Origin: Globodera rostochiensis
Lineage: Eukaryota; Nematoda; Chromadorea; Rhabditida; Heteroderidae
Length of the DNA: 64,000 nucleotides
NCBI GenBank assembly: GCA_018350325.1
Contig: JAEVLN010000005.1
Span: 3,110,142 to 3,174,141 of the forward strand
Direction of reading: 5' to 3'
The notes under the pieces were generated by a model, which saw only the letters and a list, made by a program, of their open reading frames with translations, did not search any database and was not told the origin of the DNA. Each line of letters starts with the position of its first letter. Position 1 is the first letter of the stretch. This document shows positions 48,548 through 60,480 of this stretch, piece by piece. The position numbers were made by a program, and so were the translations under genes.

Positions 48548-51500
48548 TACCGTAGAGAGCGGCGCCTTCGGTTCTGATCATTTACTTCTTCGGCATCCTC
48601 CGAATGTGACTGACTGGTTGACTTTTTCTTCTGTTTTTATGGATGTTTCAAATTCTGCTGTTTACATTTATACATTTGGGTTTGGGTCGTTTGTTTTCTG
48701 TCCACACACCGGAGAGAACTTGCATCGAAAGCCAAAGTACAGTACGGTTTTTTGGAAACTCTGTGTTGATCATTTTTTTGTTTTATGTTTGTTATTTTGT
48801 CTATTTTTACTCATTTTATACCTTTATATATATTCATTTATGGGTTCTTAATTTTTGTTTTTTCTGTTAACATTAATACCTAAAATTAAATCCGACCCTA
48901 TTTTTAATTTGCATATTTTTGTTCATTGTTGTTACCCGCCCATTTGTCCGTCATATTTATTTGTTCACATACATACATATTTATTTTGTTATTCAATAAA
49001 TTTTTTTGCCAATTTTTTGTTCCATTGACAAAAAAAATGAGGGCGTTGTAAAAGGTCAACAAAAACTAGGGTCCCCCCCTCTTGTTTTTTTTTTCTCAAA
49101 TTTCATTTCGCCTACGACCATGCCCTAGAAACACTTTCTTTTTTACCGACTTAAATGGACAAATATCAAAAAAGTTAGATTAAAACTTTAAAAAGTGCCG
49201 ATTTTTTTTGGGGTTTTCTGCCCAAAGTTTTTTTTTGGACGGCATAAACGTTGATTGTTTGTTGATTGGACGCATAAACTGAAGGTTCTTTGGGGACTCT
49301 CTTCTTCGTTGGGTTAGGGTGGGGATGATGATAAAAACATCACCAGATAGTATACACATATCGGCCGTCCTGCTGCTCTATTCCGCCGCTAATAATCGTC
49401 CGCCATTTTCTGGGGCTCAGCGTTTTGCCCGTCATATTCAAATTGATTGGCAAAATGGCATCTGCTGGAATGGTCCCATCTTTTTTTTTGTTGAGGGGGG
49501 TCAAATCCATCACATTAGGTATATACCCAGCAGCAGAAGATTCGCATTAACTTATAAAAGGTAGCGGCGGAACATTTTCCATTTCCCCCCCCCCCACCAG
49601 GCTTGGAAAAAATTTTCTGAAATTATAAATGTTAAATGTCCTTATTTATAAGATTTGTCCTTATTTGAGGCCTACGTCCTTATTTTGTTCTTATTTTTCG
49701 ATTTTTGTGAAGATTTTCATAATATTTTGATCCAATTTTCAAAATTAGAAAATTTCGAAGCGAATTGGACCAATTTTCATTACAAATTGAGTCAAAATTC
49801 CAAAAATTTTCTCGGCGGCGCCTATCGGCACCGCCGACCTCCCTCTCAGAACGCAAAAATTGTAAAAATTCTGACAATTTTTCTTTACAAATGTCGTTAA
49901 ATTCTTGTCCCGGCGGCGCTTATCGATGTCGCCGGACCATTCCTATTCCGAAAAAGCTTTAAAAAATTGCCGTATTTTTTAAATTTTTGTTGCAAATCCC
50001 TTAACAAATTGAGTCAAAAAATTCAAAATTTTCTCGGCGGCGTCTGGCATTCCTGCTAGAGATGCAATAAAAGCCCCGAAAAAGCGCACCCCTTCCTTGA
50101 CTCCTTTTGTTAGGATGCATTTTATTTTTTTTAGCAATTTATTTTTGCTTTTTATTGCATTGAAATTTATAGGGAATAAGCATCGTTAAAATTTAACCCG
50201 ACGGCGCCTATAGGCACCGCCGACTCTTTTTTGGCTTGCCCCCCCCCCCAAAAAAAAACTATTTGGCTACGGCCCTGATCCAGGCATCCACGGCCCTGGA
50301 TTTTTTGTCCAGGAAACACAGATCCCGGCCTTCGTCAAATCCAGGTCTAGGATTTGTCAAAATCAGGGGCTCTGGAAAATGTTTTTTTGAAGATAAAAGG
50401 AATTACGAATTTTACAAAACAAAAGGCTCTTCTCCTATTGGGTAAAATACGCCGCAATTCCCACAAAATAGACACTTCAAATAATTGCTTGAGGTCATAT
50501 CGAGTTTTGGAAGAGGCTAAAATACGCTTTTTTACAGCGATCATAAATTAAGGCTTTTAAGGACAAATACCGTACATTTTCTTGTCGGTACAGTACTCCA
50601 GCTCCCCACATTACTGTTTTTGTAGCATTTTTTCTGGGCTTTTCAATAGTACCATTTCTCCCCCCCCCCATTTGCAACATTTCTTGTTTCCAATCAACTT
50701 CCATAACTGTCACCGACCCAGTTTTTTGGTGGTCATATGTTTAGGACCACCTTTCAATTGCCCCATTAAAAGAAAAAAATCCAAAAAATTCTTGCCAATC
50801 TGACAACTTTTGATGCTGATCAAAAACGCTAATTTGACCAGGTTGCTACAAACATCTCCTTCATGGAGATCTGACACCCCAAAATGCACTGAAATCGGGG
50901 GTAAATTTAAGAAAAAATCCCTTACAAATTAGGGTTTGGAAAAAATTTCTGCAAAAACCTTTATGAGGGGGGGGGATAAGTAGCCCACAAAAAATTCTCT
51001 ACAAAACCCAAAAAACTGCTAAGCTTTAACCCTTTTCTCCGATGAGCTAAGGGTGCTTTCACAACCTTACACGGAGGAGGCTCCGTGCGTAAGGGGTACT
51101 GTATAGTACAATAATTTTTAGATTGCTAAAATGGTGATTTCTCACTTGAACTATACAAATTTTTATTTGCCTAATAAAAAGCCTTAAAAACTTATTATAA
51201 TGTTTTATTTTAGGCATTTATCTATTTCTCAAAAGTGCCTAACTAAATTTCCAATTTTTGTACTACAGTACCCCCCCTACGCACGGTGCCCATGTAATCA
51301 GAAGCGCCTAACTAAATTTCCAATTTTTGTACTACAGTACCCCCCCCCCCACGCCCGGTGCCCATGTAATCAGAAGCGCCTAAAATTTCCAATTTTTGTA
51401 CTACAGTACCCCCTACGAACGGTGCTCATGTAATCAGAAGCGCCTAAAAATTTCCAATTTTTGTACTACAGTACCCCCTACGAACGGTGCTGATGTAATC

Positions 51501-52490
51501 AGAAGCGCCTAAAAATTTCCAATTTTTGTACTATACAGTATCCCCCCCCCCACGAACGGTGCCCATGTACGGTCGTATGTATGTGTCTTGATTGTGCACA
51601 TTAGCCGGCATAATGGAAGGAATATGTTGTGATTCAATTTAAATATACCTAACAATAAATGACTAAATAACACTAAAATTGATGCTCTTAAGACATTTGA
51701 CATCGATTTCTTTACAAATATGTCAACAAGTTCACCCAACTCCATCGACAGCAGTGACCTGACAGCAGACAAAAGCAAGAAATGGGGAAACGTTTTTTGC
51801 GCCTATTTGTTTTTTTGCTCACATCTCTCAAAATAGATTTTAGCCTTAATTCTTTTACTTTAATTTCTTGAAAAACATTAATGACCAATGGGGGGGGGAT
51901 GGTCGGTAGTGCTGCACGAGAGTCTCGGTCTCGACTCAAGAAATTTTTCGGGTTTTTTGGGTCTCGGTCTCGAGTCTCGGGTGCTTGGACTTTTTCACCC
52001 CTAAAGATGGCATTTTTGGTGAGATTCATTGCAGAAATAGAATTTGATAAACAAAATTTTTTAAAAATCCGGTCATTTTTTGAAGCTTTTTAGGGAATGG
52101 GAGGGGTCCTCGGGAAAAATTTTAGAATTTTTGACTCAATTTGTTAAAAGAATTGGTCAAAAAATTATATCTTCTCAAATTTTTTCTGCTTTTCATTGTT
52201 TTTGTGCCCGAGCGCGGCGATGTGGGGGGAGGGGGGGGGGGGGGTCCCCCCCCCCCGGCCATATATGTTGAAAAATCACCAAAAAAAAGATAGATTCTGA
52301 TGGGAAGTGGGGATGGCGGGGTATCTTTGATTAACCAAAACCGAACTCTTGGTTTTTGGTTCAGTCGGTCTTGAAACCGCCAACCCAATGAAAGTGTCCT
52401 TTGTATAACACGGCAATGCGTGCCAATGTCGAAATGATATGACTCTTTTTAGTCCATGTGTCGCGGAGTTTCGTTTGGCCCATCGCTGAG
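48548..52490. repeat. Gene-free stretch; 68-bp tandem array
   Basis: No gene is supported. It contains hairpin motifs near 49812, 49908 and 50198. 51236-51560 holds five tandem copies (63-72 bp, differing mainly in C-run length) of GCCTAACTAAATTTCCAATT, TTTGTACTACAGTACCCCCC, then ACGCACGGTGCCCATGTAAT. A CTCGGTCTCGAGTCTCGG repeat lies near 51908-52000, and homopolymer G/C runs near 52225-52255. The CTCTTTTTAG just before 52451 could be the first splice (or trans-splice) acceptor of the next gene. Confidence 0.6.
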
Positions 52491-52760
52491 ATGGACGATG
52501 AACTCACTGACTATGAGTTGGCTCAACACCAACACCCGGATTCGCCAACCCGAACTGAAAGCGGTGTTGACATGGTGTCAAATGCTGGTAAACAAAATGC
52601 CAACAATTTGTGTAATGTTTGTAACAAACACTCAGATGGCACTGAAGTTGGAACTGACCAAGTTGCGGCCACGACTCAGCATGTAACATTGTTGTTATAA
52701 AATTAGGGGGCGGTGAATGGTGTAAGCGACTTACTTAGGTATATGTGAAATGTCACAGAG

Positions 52761-52853
52761 TAGAGTAGAGCACGGACCGATCGAGATTCTCGATCGTAAT
52801 CTCGACGAGATTTTTTGCGAGATTCTCGATCGGTCCTCAAGTCCGGGCTTCTA
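52761..52853. mobile_element. hAT-type MITE, 93 bp, in intron 1 of the GTPase-like gene
   Basis: It begins TAGAGTAGAGCACGGACC and ends GGTCCTCAAGTCCGGGCTTCTA's final TA, and the arms pair. The 8-bp direct repeat TCACAGAG flanks it (52753-52760, 52854-52861). A right-hand half of the same family is at about 16250-16298. Confidence 0.8.
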
Positions 52854-53779
52854 TCACAGAGTTACATTCCTTTTAAAAAGCAGGACCAACTCCAGCATCA
52901 ACAGCGTCCTACAACAAATGGACGGCCAACGGGAAAGAAGAAATGTTTGGCGGTTTTGCAAGTCGAAGGCGAGGGCAAGCCGAACATTCGTCTAAAATAC
53001 GAGTTCTTCATGATGACTGAAACAGAACAATTTTTTGCTTCTGGTGATGAACAACACAGCAAACCGACGGTTAGCCACATGACACAAACGCTTCTGCCAA
53101 AGCATTTGGCCATGTCTATGGAAGAATTGACGGAAAAGTTTGATCTACAATTGCAACTCTTGGACATCGAGTTCGAGCCGGCCGAGTTCATCGACATTGA
53201 CCCGCGCGAATGGTGCGCTGAGCGGGTCCAAGATCGCGGCAAGTACAAAATGCTGCTCCATCCGAAATTGGACAACAACAGCGCCAGCCGCATTGTGGTG
53301 GATGCCGGAAAAAATGTGCCCGAAAACGTTGGTGGAGTTGAACGTCGTTGTGATGATGTGCCGATGAGAGGAGGACAACAGAATGCCAACAAAGAAACTG
53401 GGCGTCGTTGGGATGATGAAGATGTGCTGATGGGTGAACAACAGAATGCCGACAATGATTGGGAGCCAATGTGAGTGAGTAGTGCCACGGCACGGAGCGG
53501 AGCAGATTAATTATAACTGTATTCAAATTTAGCGATCGATTCCTGTTGTCCGGAAAGTGCAATGTTGGCAATTTGTACAACGTCCATTCGGACAACTTTG
53601 TCACCTCCAATGATTTCAAATTCATGCGCAAAATGTTCAACATGCGCTCCCCCACTGAACAAAGCGTGCCAACACGAGGGAATGAGATTATTGAGATTGA
53701 TCACTTGGACATGCTGGAGGAGCGCACCAAAATGTTGGAGACGTCGCAGAAGGTCGTCATCATTGTTGGGTGTGGTTAG

Positions 53780-54056
53780 AGTAGGCCGGGATTGGGATTT
53801 TTGGAAAACCGGGGCCGGGATTGGCCGGGACCGTGAAAGCCGGGATCGGGACCAGCATCTCGAACCGGGATCGGGCTTTCCACTTTTCAAAAACCGGGAT
53901 CGGGATTTTTGGTAAAAACCGGGGCCTGGATTGGCCGGGATCGGGACCAGCATCTCGAACCAGGATCGGGATTTCCACTTTTCAAAAACCGGGACCGGGA
54001 TTCCAAAAACCGGGATAATCTCCCGCCTGATTCCGATCAGGCCGATCCCGGCCTAC
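53780..54056. mobile_element. CCGGGATCGG-type inverted-repeat element in intron
   Basis: GTAGGCCGGGAT at the left and ATCCCGGCCTAC (reading inward) at the right are terminal inverted repeats. The interior is made of C/G-rich CCGGGATCGGGATT units. Same family as 24322-25210. I could not find a clear target duplication. Confidence 0.7.
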
Positions 54057-54753
54057 TTTAGTTAGAGTAGAGCGGGATCGAGATTGAGACTCAAATGTCC
54101 CCTTTTGGGACTGAAATTCGCCTTATAGTATGTCACGGATTTCAAAATTTACAAGTCTTTGTTTAACCCACAAAATTGGAAATAACATTTTGGTTATATG
54201 TGTGACTTTTTAGCTGAGTGTGATCAGTCGACTGGCCCGTCTTGACGATGTCTGCCCGCTTGGCCAATTTCTTTTGGCGGCAAGCCAAAAAGGAGGACAA
54301 AAAAGCAATTCGTTTGGCATCATTCAAATTTCGCCAAAAATGGTAACATTGGCATTATTTTTTTTTATGCTTTTTGTAAAAATCTGTCTGATCAGACAAT
54401 TTCGCTGAAACTAGACGAGCCGAACGTGCGCAACGCCGTGCTGCAGCAGAATCCTCCGAAGGATGCCACACATTTTGTCGGGTCGACATGCTTTGGATCA
54501 CTTGTCGCCGCAATTGTGACTGTTGATCAACAAACTTTTGGCATGGAAAAGTTTGTTAAAATGGCCAAAAAGGTGCCAATCAAAAAAAATGGGGACAAAA
54601 ACTATTTTAAAATAATTATTTAAGCTTGCGCAAAAGCGCTTTCGTGGCGCTCCAATGACCTCTTTGGACTCTGACACGCTCAATTCTCTGAACAGCTCCG
54701 TCCGGATCAGCGTGTTCATGCACCCGTCCATTGGCTCCGGCGGAACTGATTTG

Positions 54754-55448
54754 GTGGGGTACTGCTCGTCCCCCCCCCCCAGGGTGGCCACCTGTAAAAC
54801 CCAAAAAGCAGGATCGGCCTATGCAAAAAGCAGGAATTTAGCATGCTTTACAGGGGGGGCGGTCGGCGGTGCCGATAGGCGCCGCCGAGAAAGTTTTGAA
54901 GATTTTAACAATCTTAGTTAAGAAAATCTTATGGACATTTTTAGCGAGAATTTTTAGAAAATTTATAAAGCAGGCAAAAAGCAGGAAAAACTCCAAAAAC
55001 CAGGAAAAAGCAGTCAAAGTGAAAAAGCAGGAATTTAGGAAAAAGTCCAAAAAGCAGGAAACTCCTGCTAAAGCCGCTTAGATGACTACCCTGCCCCCCC
55101 CCCCTCCCCGACGTTTCCCCCCGAGCGATTTTGGACGCCTTTCAAACATCAAAACTCAATTTCTTTGACAACCAAATTTTACAAATTTAGTCTCATTCAA
55201 AAGCTTAAGTGCTGTTGAATTAATGATTAAGTGGACTAAATGCTTCATTAACTTTTGAGAATGTCAGAAAATAAAATGTTCGAAAATTTCAATTTTTTCG
55301 TGATCACTGGTGTGTAACATTTTTGCAAGCTGATTGATCGATTAGTTTATAGTTGCAAAAATATTCTAAAGATTTAGAGCTTTCGAATAATACTAAGATT
55401 TTAGAACTCGGTTGACTAAGAATCGAGTTATGATTTTTTTTTCTTCAG
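54754..55448. repeat. Intron with hairpin motif and AAAGCAGGAA units
   Basis: This long intron of the GTPase-like gene holds one dispersed hairpin motif (54861-54891) and loose repeats of AAAAAGCAGGAA up to about 55075. No coding content. Confidence 0.5.
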
Positions 55449-56395
55449 GAATTTTTGCATGGCCTCAACGTGTTTGTGGAATCGACCAAAAAGACCGCCA
55501 CTGGCTTCAACCACGGCTTCGGACATCCAATCAGCTTTTCGCTAATCCCACTTTTTGCCATTGTTGTCGAGGATATATCATTGCAAACATTTTTGCCCGC
55601 TCCCATGATCGAAGGTGTGTTGTTTTGTGCCAAAATGTGTAATGATTTAGCCTTTTTGAAGATTATGGCCTGGTGAAGCGGATCCAGTGTTGTGCGCAAT
55701 CGTTGGAACATTTTGAATTCGAATTTCAAAAGGCTGGCCAATCTCTAAACGAACATGCATTCAGTTTAAAGTTGGATTTTGTGCTAAAATTCATTTTGAA
55801 ATTGGATAATTTATAATTCAGCTGTCATCAGTGGGACGAGCTTGGCCAAGTTTTCCAGCAGTGTGGGGAGCATAAAGCCGCGATCGATGATATGCTGAAG
55901 AATTGCGTCATTCATTTGCGAATGGGCCAAGACGCGGATGAAGCCGAACGTTCAACGCAAGCATTGGAGCTTGCGGTAGAACAATTTGTGGTGGACGAAG
56001 GGCACGATCTGTTGGAACAGAGTGATCGGATGTTGGAGCCAAGAATGGAACTGCTCCGGGAATTGGACTCAAAAGGCAAACAAACACAAATTGGACGAAC
56101 CCCAACTCGCTAGTAGGGCTGCTCGGGAATTGAAATTTACCGAGAACCGAGAATCTCGAGTAGCCCTACTCGCTAGTACCCAACTCGCAGCTTTGTCCCG
56201 ACTCGTTTTCCCCTTTTAAACCTCTATAACTCAGTTCATGGTGGTTACTCGAGCAAAAATGGTATCGTTCGTTTTGGCTCATCGAGGAGATGAAAAAATA
56301 TTATGCATTTTTAATTGTAAAAATATCTTAAACGGTTTTTGAAAAAGCAAAAAAGGTGTAGCGAGTCGGGACAAAGTAGCGAGTTGGGTAAATAC

Positions 56396-56609
56396 TAGTG
56401 ATGCACGAGAGTCTCGGTCTCGAGTCTCGACTCGAGAAAAGTCTCGGGTTTTTTGGGTCTCGGTCTCGAGTCTCTGGGGCAAGGGTCTCGGGGCCAAGTC
56501 TCAGTCTCGAGTCTCGGGGTCAAGTCTCGGTATCGAGTCTCGAGTATCGGGGTCAAGTCTCGGTATCGAGTCTCGAGTATCGGGAAATTTTAGGTCTCGT
56601 GCATCACTA
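56396..56609. mobile_element. hAT-type MITE, 214 bp
   Basis: Terminal inverted repeats TAGTGATGCACGAGA...TCTCGTGCATCACTA, perfect over 14 bp, flanked by the 8-bp direct repeat GTAAATAC (56388-56395 and 56610-56617). The interior consists of GTCTCGGTCTCGAGTCTCGG units. It lies in an intron of the GTPase-like gene. Confidence 0.9.
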
Positions 56610-57383
56610 GTAAATACCACACAAATTGGGGGGGGGGAGCGTATTCATCTTGAAAAGGTGTAATTTTTATTGTTGTGAAGGTGTTCAATACATTGGACGT
56701 GGCAATCGACGGCTGAAGGATGTGCTGCTTGGCAACGGTGGCTGCTCCAGCACCAACGCTTCTTCTTCGACTTTGCACTTTGTCTTTCTGTACAGCAAGG
56801 CACGAACAGCTCCACCATCCGTCGCTGCTGTTGGTGGCGCTTTGTCTTCTCAGCACGCCGGGGGGCAAACATTCTATCGACAATGTTTGGGCCAACTTTA
56901 CCAAATGGCTGGACGGGCCAAGAGTTGCATCTTTGTCGATTTGGATGCTTTGCTAAGTGACGACGCTGTGACGGCATGTGAAGGATTGCCGCAAGGCATT
57001 CTCGCATTGGACGGCTTCCCGAACATTGGCACTCGATTGGTCAAAATGCGCGGGCACAGCTTGCTGACGGCCGATTGTGTGACGGAGGAAGTGCAGAAAT
57101 TGCAAAATTGCATTGCTCGGGTCAGTAAATAAATGTAATGAATGGATCATAAAGCAACGCGCAAATCTTCAGGTTGAGAATTCTGAACGCACTGAAGTTG
57201 GAGCAGTACCTCCGAAGAATAAGACAAAACCATGCAGTTTGCCGTGCCCTCTCTGCAAAGGCTACGGTGGTAAATGTCAGAACACAGACTTTTTGTGGTG
57301 CTGCGATGACTGTGGCCAAACGTTGGCCATCGTAAAAGTGGAGAATGTGAGTCAATTACCTAATTGCCATTGAACATTATAAT

Positions 57384-57756
57384 TAGGGGCGGGTGCCGGA
57401 CGGGACTCCGGTTAGATTTTTCCGGATCCGGAATCCGGGAACATAACTTATTGGAATTCGAAATTATGCTTGGGCATTTTGGCATATTTTGATCTAACAT
57501 TCAAAGAAAAAATTGGCTTTTCATCTACCTTTTTCCCTAAAAAGGTTTGAATTGAATTTTTAATTATAATTAAATCCAACCTCCTCGCAAACGAAAAATT
57601 GGTCAACTTCTTCATTTTTTGGTCTAATTTTCGTATCAAACAAAAATCTCCAAAAAAATTTTCCCCGGTTCCGGTCTCTAATTGTGAGCTTAATTGCCGC
57701 TATCTCTTTCAAAATTGAAGGTTCCTGATCCGGAAATTTGATTTTAGCGGTCCCTA
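57384..57756. mobile_element. hAT-type MITE, 373 bp, in intron
   Basis: It starts TAGGGGCGGG and ends CGGTCCCTA. The flanks are ATTATAAT (57376-57383) and ATTATAAC (57757-57764), an 8-bp target duplication with one change. The interior carries CCGGATCCGGAATCCGG. Confidence 0.75.
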
Positions 57757-58000
57757 ATTATAACATTTGCCTAAATTTCTCCCCTTAAAAGGTGCCCATG
57801 ACTCATTTCTATTGCGCTTGTGGTGCCACACCGGTGGAGGAGTTCACTTTTCGTTGTAACGATGTGGACGCGCATGGAAATGAATTCCGGCACTTTGCAA
57901 CCAAAATGCAGTTGAGCAACGAGTTGGAGAAGCACTTTGAAACAAAAACTCAGTTGACCATCGCGTTGAGAAGAATGAAAAGTCAGGCCATGATGTTGAC

Positions 58001-59385
58001 CAGGCGTGCTCACGGATACGAATTTTCGTATCCGTATCCGTCCGTCCTCAAAAGCCCATTTCCGTTATCCGTCCGTATCCGTCCGTCCTCAAAAGCCCAT
58101 ATCCGTTATCCGTCCGTATCCGTGACGTTCCAAAATCCCATATCCGGATATCCGTCCGCGGATATCCGCGGATATCCGCAATATCTAACCACAAAGATGG
58201 CTCCAAAGTTCGAAAAATGATATTTTTAAAGGAAATTTCTCCTGATCGTATGATTAAAATTAAATTAATTGAGCTTAATAAAAAGTTTTATCAGATTTTT
58301 CTCAATGAATCAGCAAGTAGGAGCTTTGAAACATTTCCTTCGGTCAGGCTAAATCGCTGATCATCCATTACATATTTCAATCTACTGAAGCCACGTTCAA
58401 TTCCCGAAGAACTCGCAGGCAACGCAAGCACACTACCAGCCACTTGTGACAAAAATGGCAGCATCTTCTCATTTTTCTTCCAAAATTCTGCTGGGGTGAT
58501 GCAATCCTTGGCATCTTTGTCGAATACGTTAGAAATGTAATGGTCCACTTCGTCTGGTTCGGATCGCCTTTGGGTTCTTTGCTGTCGTTCGCTCAGAAAA
58601 TCATCTTCAAAGAATTCGAGTTCCTCAGTACTGTCAAGATTTAGAGCACATTCTCCACCAATTGCCTCACTGACCGAAGAGAGCCTTCTTTTCTGCCGCA
58701 TCAATTGGCGCGTAAAAGTATGGATCTTGAAATTTTAAAATAGATTTGTTGATGACAAAGTAAAAATACAGTCAATTTTTCCGCTTCTGAGACTCCATTC
58801 AGCAGCCGCCTTTTAGGAGCTAAAAAAGTGCCCGCTTTGTGAAGATCGGTGAGAAACCCTTCGTCGATTTTTCGTTGCAAACATTTTTGAGCTGAACGCA
58901 CAATGGCCGATGAAATTTCTGAATCAACGAATGGCTGCTCAATCAGTAGAGCTCTCAACCTCTTTTGAATTTCGAAAATTTTCGGCCAAACAAAATACTC
59001 AGAAGGATCTTTAGTTGGAAAGCCTTTCATCACAGCTAAATCAAATAATTAAAATTCAGCATTCATATTTGGGAAAACATTTTGGATAAAGTTTTGTTTG
59101 GACTAGTTTATTTTAAATCGGTGACAATGTAAACAAAAGTGATTAAAAATATAAAGGAAATCGTCTCAATAAATTTTCCTTCAACAGTCAAAAAACAACG
59201 GATGCGACGGATATCCGCGGATATTAGGGTCATATCCGTCATCCGTCCGTATCCGTGATGTTCCAAGAAACCATATCCGTTATCCGTCCGTATCCGGATA
59301 TATCCAAAAAACCATATCCGTTATCCGTCCATATCCGGATATATCCGCGGATATCCGGATATCCGGATATCCGTGAGCACGCCTG
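58001..59385 (-). mobile_element. hAT transposon (1385 bp, internally reduced) inside a coding exon
   Basis: Perfect 18-bp terminal inverted repeats start CAGGCGTGCTCACGGATA. The 8-bp target duplication ATGTTGAC lies at 57993-58000 and 59386-59393. Subterminal regions are packed with TATCCGTCCGTATCCGT units, typical of hAT ends. The interior carries a partial transposase on the minus strand. The insertion splits an exon of the host gene; reading through from the left gives a stop at 58218-58220. The perfect terminal repeats and duplication indicate a recent event. Confidence 0.92.
58291..59033 (-). pseudogene. hAT transposase fragment (C-terminal dimerisation region)
   Basis: The 58704-58291 part ends with [20 protein letters not shown] then [14 protein letters not shown], the conserved C-terminal dimerisation motif of hAT transposases. 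The 59033-58701 part contains FLAPKRRLLNGVSEAEK, corresponding to the segment before it. Together they make only about 240 residues. The N-terminal BED finger and first catalytic residues are missing, so this copy cannot move on its own. The join near 58700-58780 may be an intron or a lesion. Confidence 0.8.
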
Positions 59386-60164
59386 ATGTTGACCATGTTA
59401 GTGTTGGGCGAGGAGGAGCCTGGTATGGCCAAATCAACGCTGATCAATGCGATTGTCAACTATTTGAAGCATCCGACCTTCGATGAAGCAATTCAGGTGA
59501 GTGCACGATGCCAATTTGGGGTCCTCCCTCTTTTTATGGCAATTGTTCGGCTGATCGGGCACCGCTTTTTTACCGCCTTTTAGCGCTTTTTAATGAAAAT
59601 TTTTTTTAGAGAGGTTTAAAATTTCGTAGAGATTTTTTCAAAAGAATTTTTTGACCAAAATTTTTTAATGCCATTTGTTTAATTTGGCTTTAATTTCAAA
59701 ATTTAAAATTTGAGGGAAACCGAAAATAGTTGGTACAATTTAACAAAAATGCAGTAAACATGGAAAATGCACCCCCCCCCCCCCCCTAAAAATGAATCGG
59801 ATGCCATTACAAAATGCCATTTTTTGGACCCCGAGAACCGAACCGAAAAAATCCCGGTTCTACGTTCGGTGGCGGATCCGACAACCCTAACTTGAAGGAC
59901 CATTATCAGATAAGATTAATTTCTAAAATTAATAGAAAATTGTTTGGAACAGGCGGACGAAATTGAGTGGGTGATACCGACAACATTCTGCGCGGAGGAA
60001 TACGATGAGGACGTATATTTTGTGGAAAGGGATGTGCGGTTGGGAGAGGAGAGCTCCGCCGAACGTTTTGAACACGGAAAATTGCAGACCAAATGGCCAA
60101 ATGCGTACATAATTTCTTTGAAAGGTATAGTGAAGTTAGGGTTGGTCCCCGAACCCTCGGGGTT

Positions 60165-60480
60165 GACAATGTCGGGGTTGGCCGGGATTGACAATGTCGG
60201 GGTTGGCCGGGATTGACAATGTCGGGGTTGGCCGGGATTGACAATGTCGGGGTTGGCCGGGATTGACAATGTCGGGGTTGGCCGGGATTGACAATGTCGG
60301 GGTTGGCCGAGATTGACAATGTCGGGGTTGGCCGGGATTGACAATGTCGGGGTTGGCCGGGATTGACAATGTCGGGGTTGGCCGGGGTTGACAATGTCGG
60401 GGTTGGCCGGGATTGACAATGTCGGGGTTGGCCGGGATTGACAATGTCGGGGTTGGCCGGGATTGACAATGTCGGGGTCG
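60165..60480. repeat. 25-bp minisatellite in intron
   Basis: About 12.6 near-perfect copies of GACAATGTCGGGGTTGGCC plus GGGATT lie in the intron after the GTPase-like exon 59953-60124. It generates three overlapping antisense open frames of up to 191 codons that are artefacts of the repeat. Confidence 0.95.

Noticed and set aside
57173..57346. Separate small zinc-binding gene (CPLCKGYGGKC)
   Set aside because: Its acceptor and donor phases join the exons on both sides of the large GTPase-like gene, so it is treated as an internal exon.
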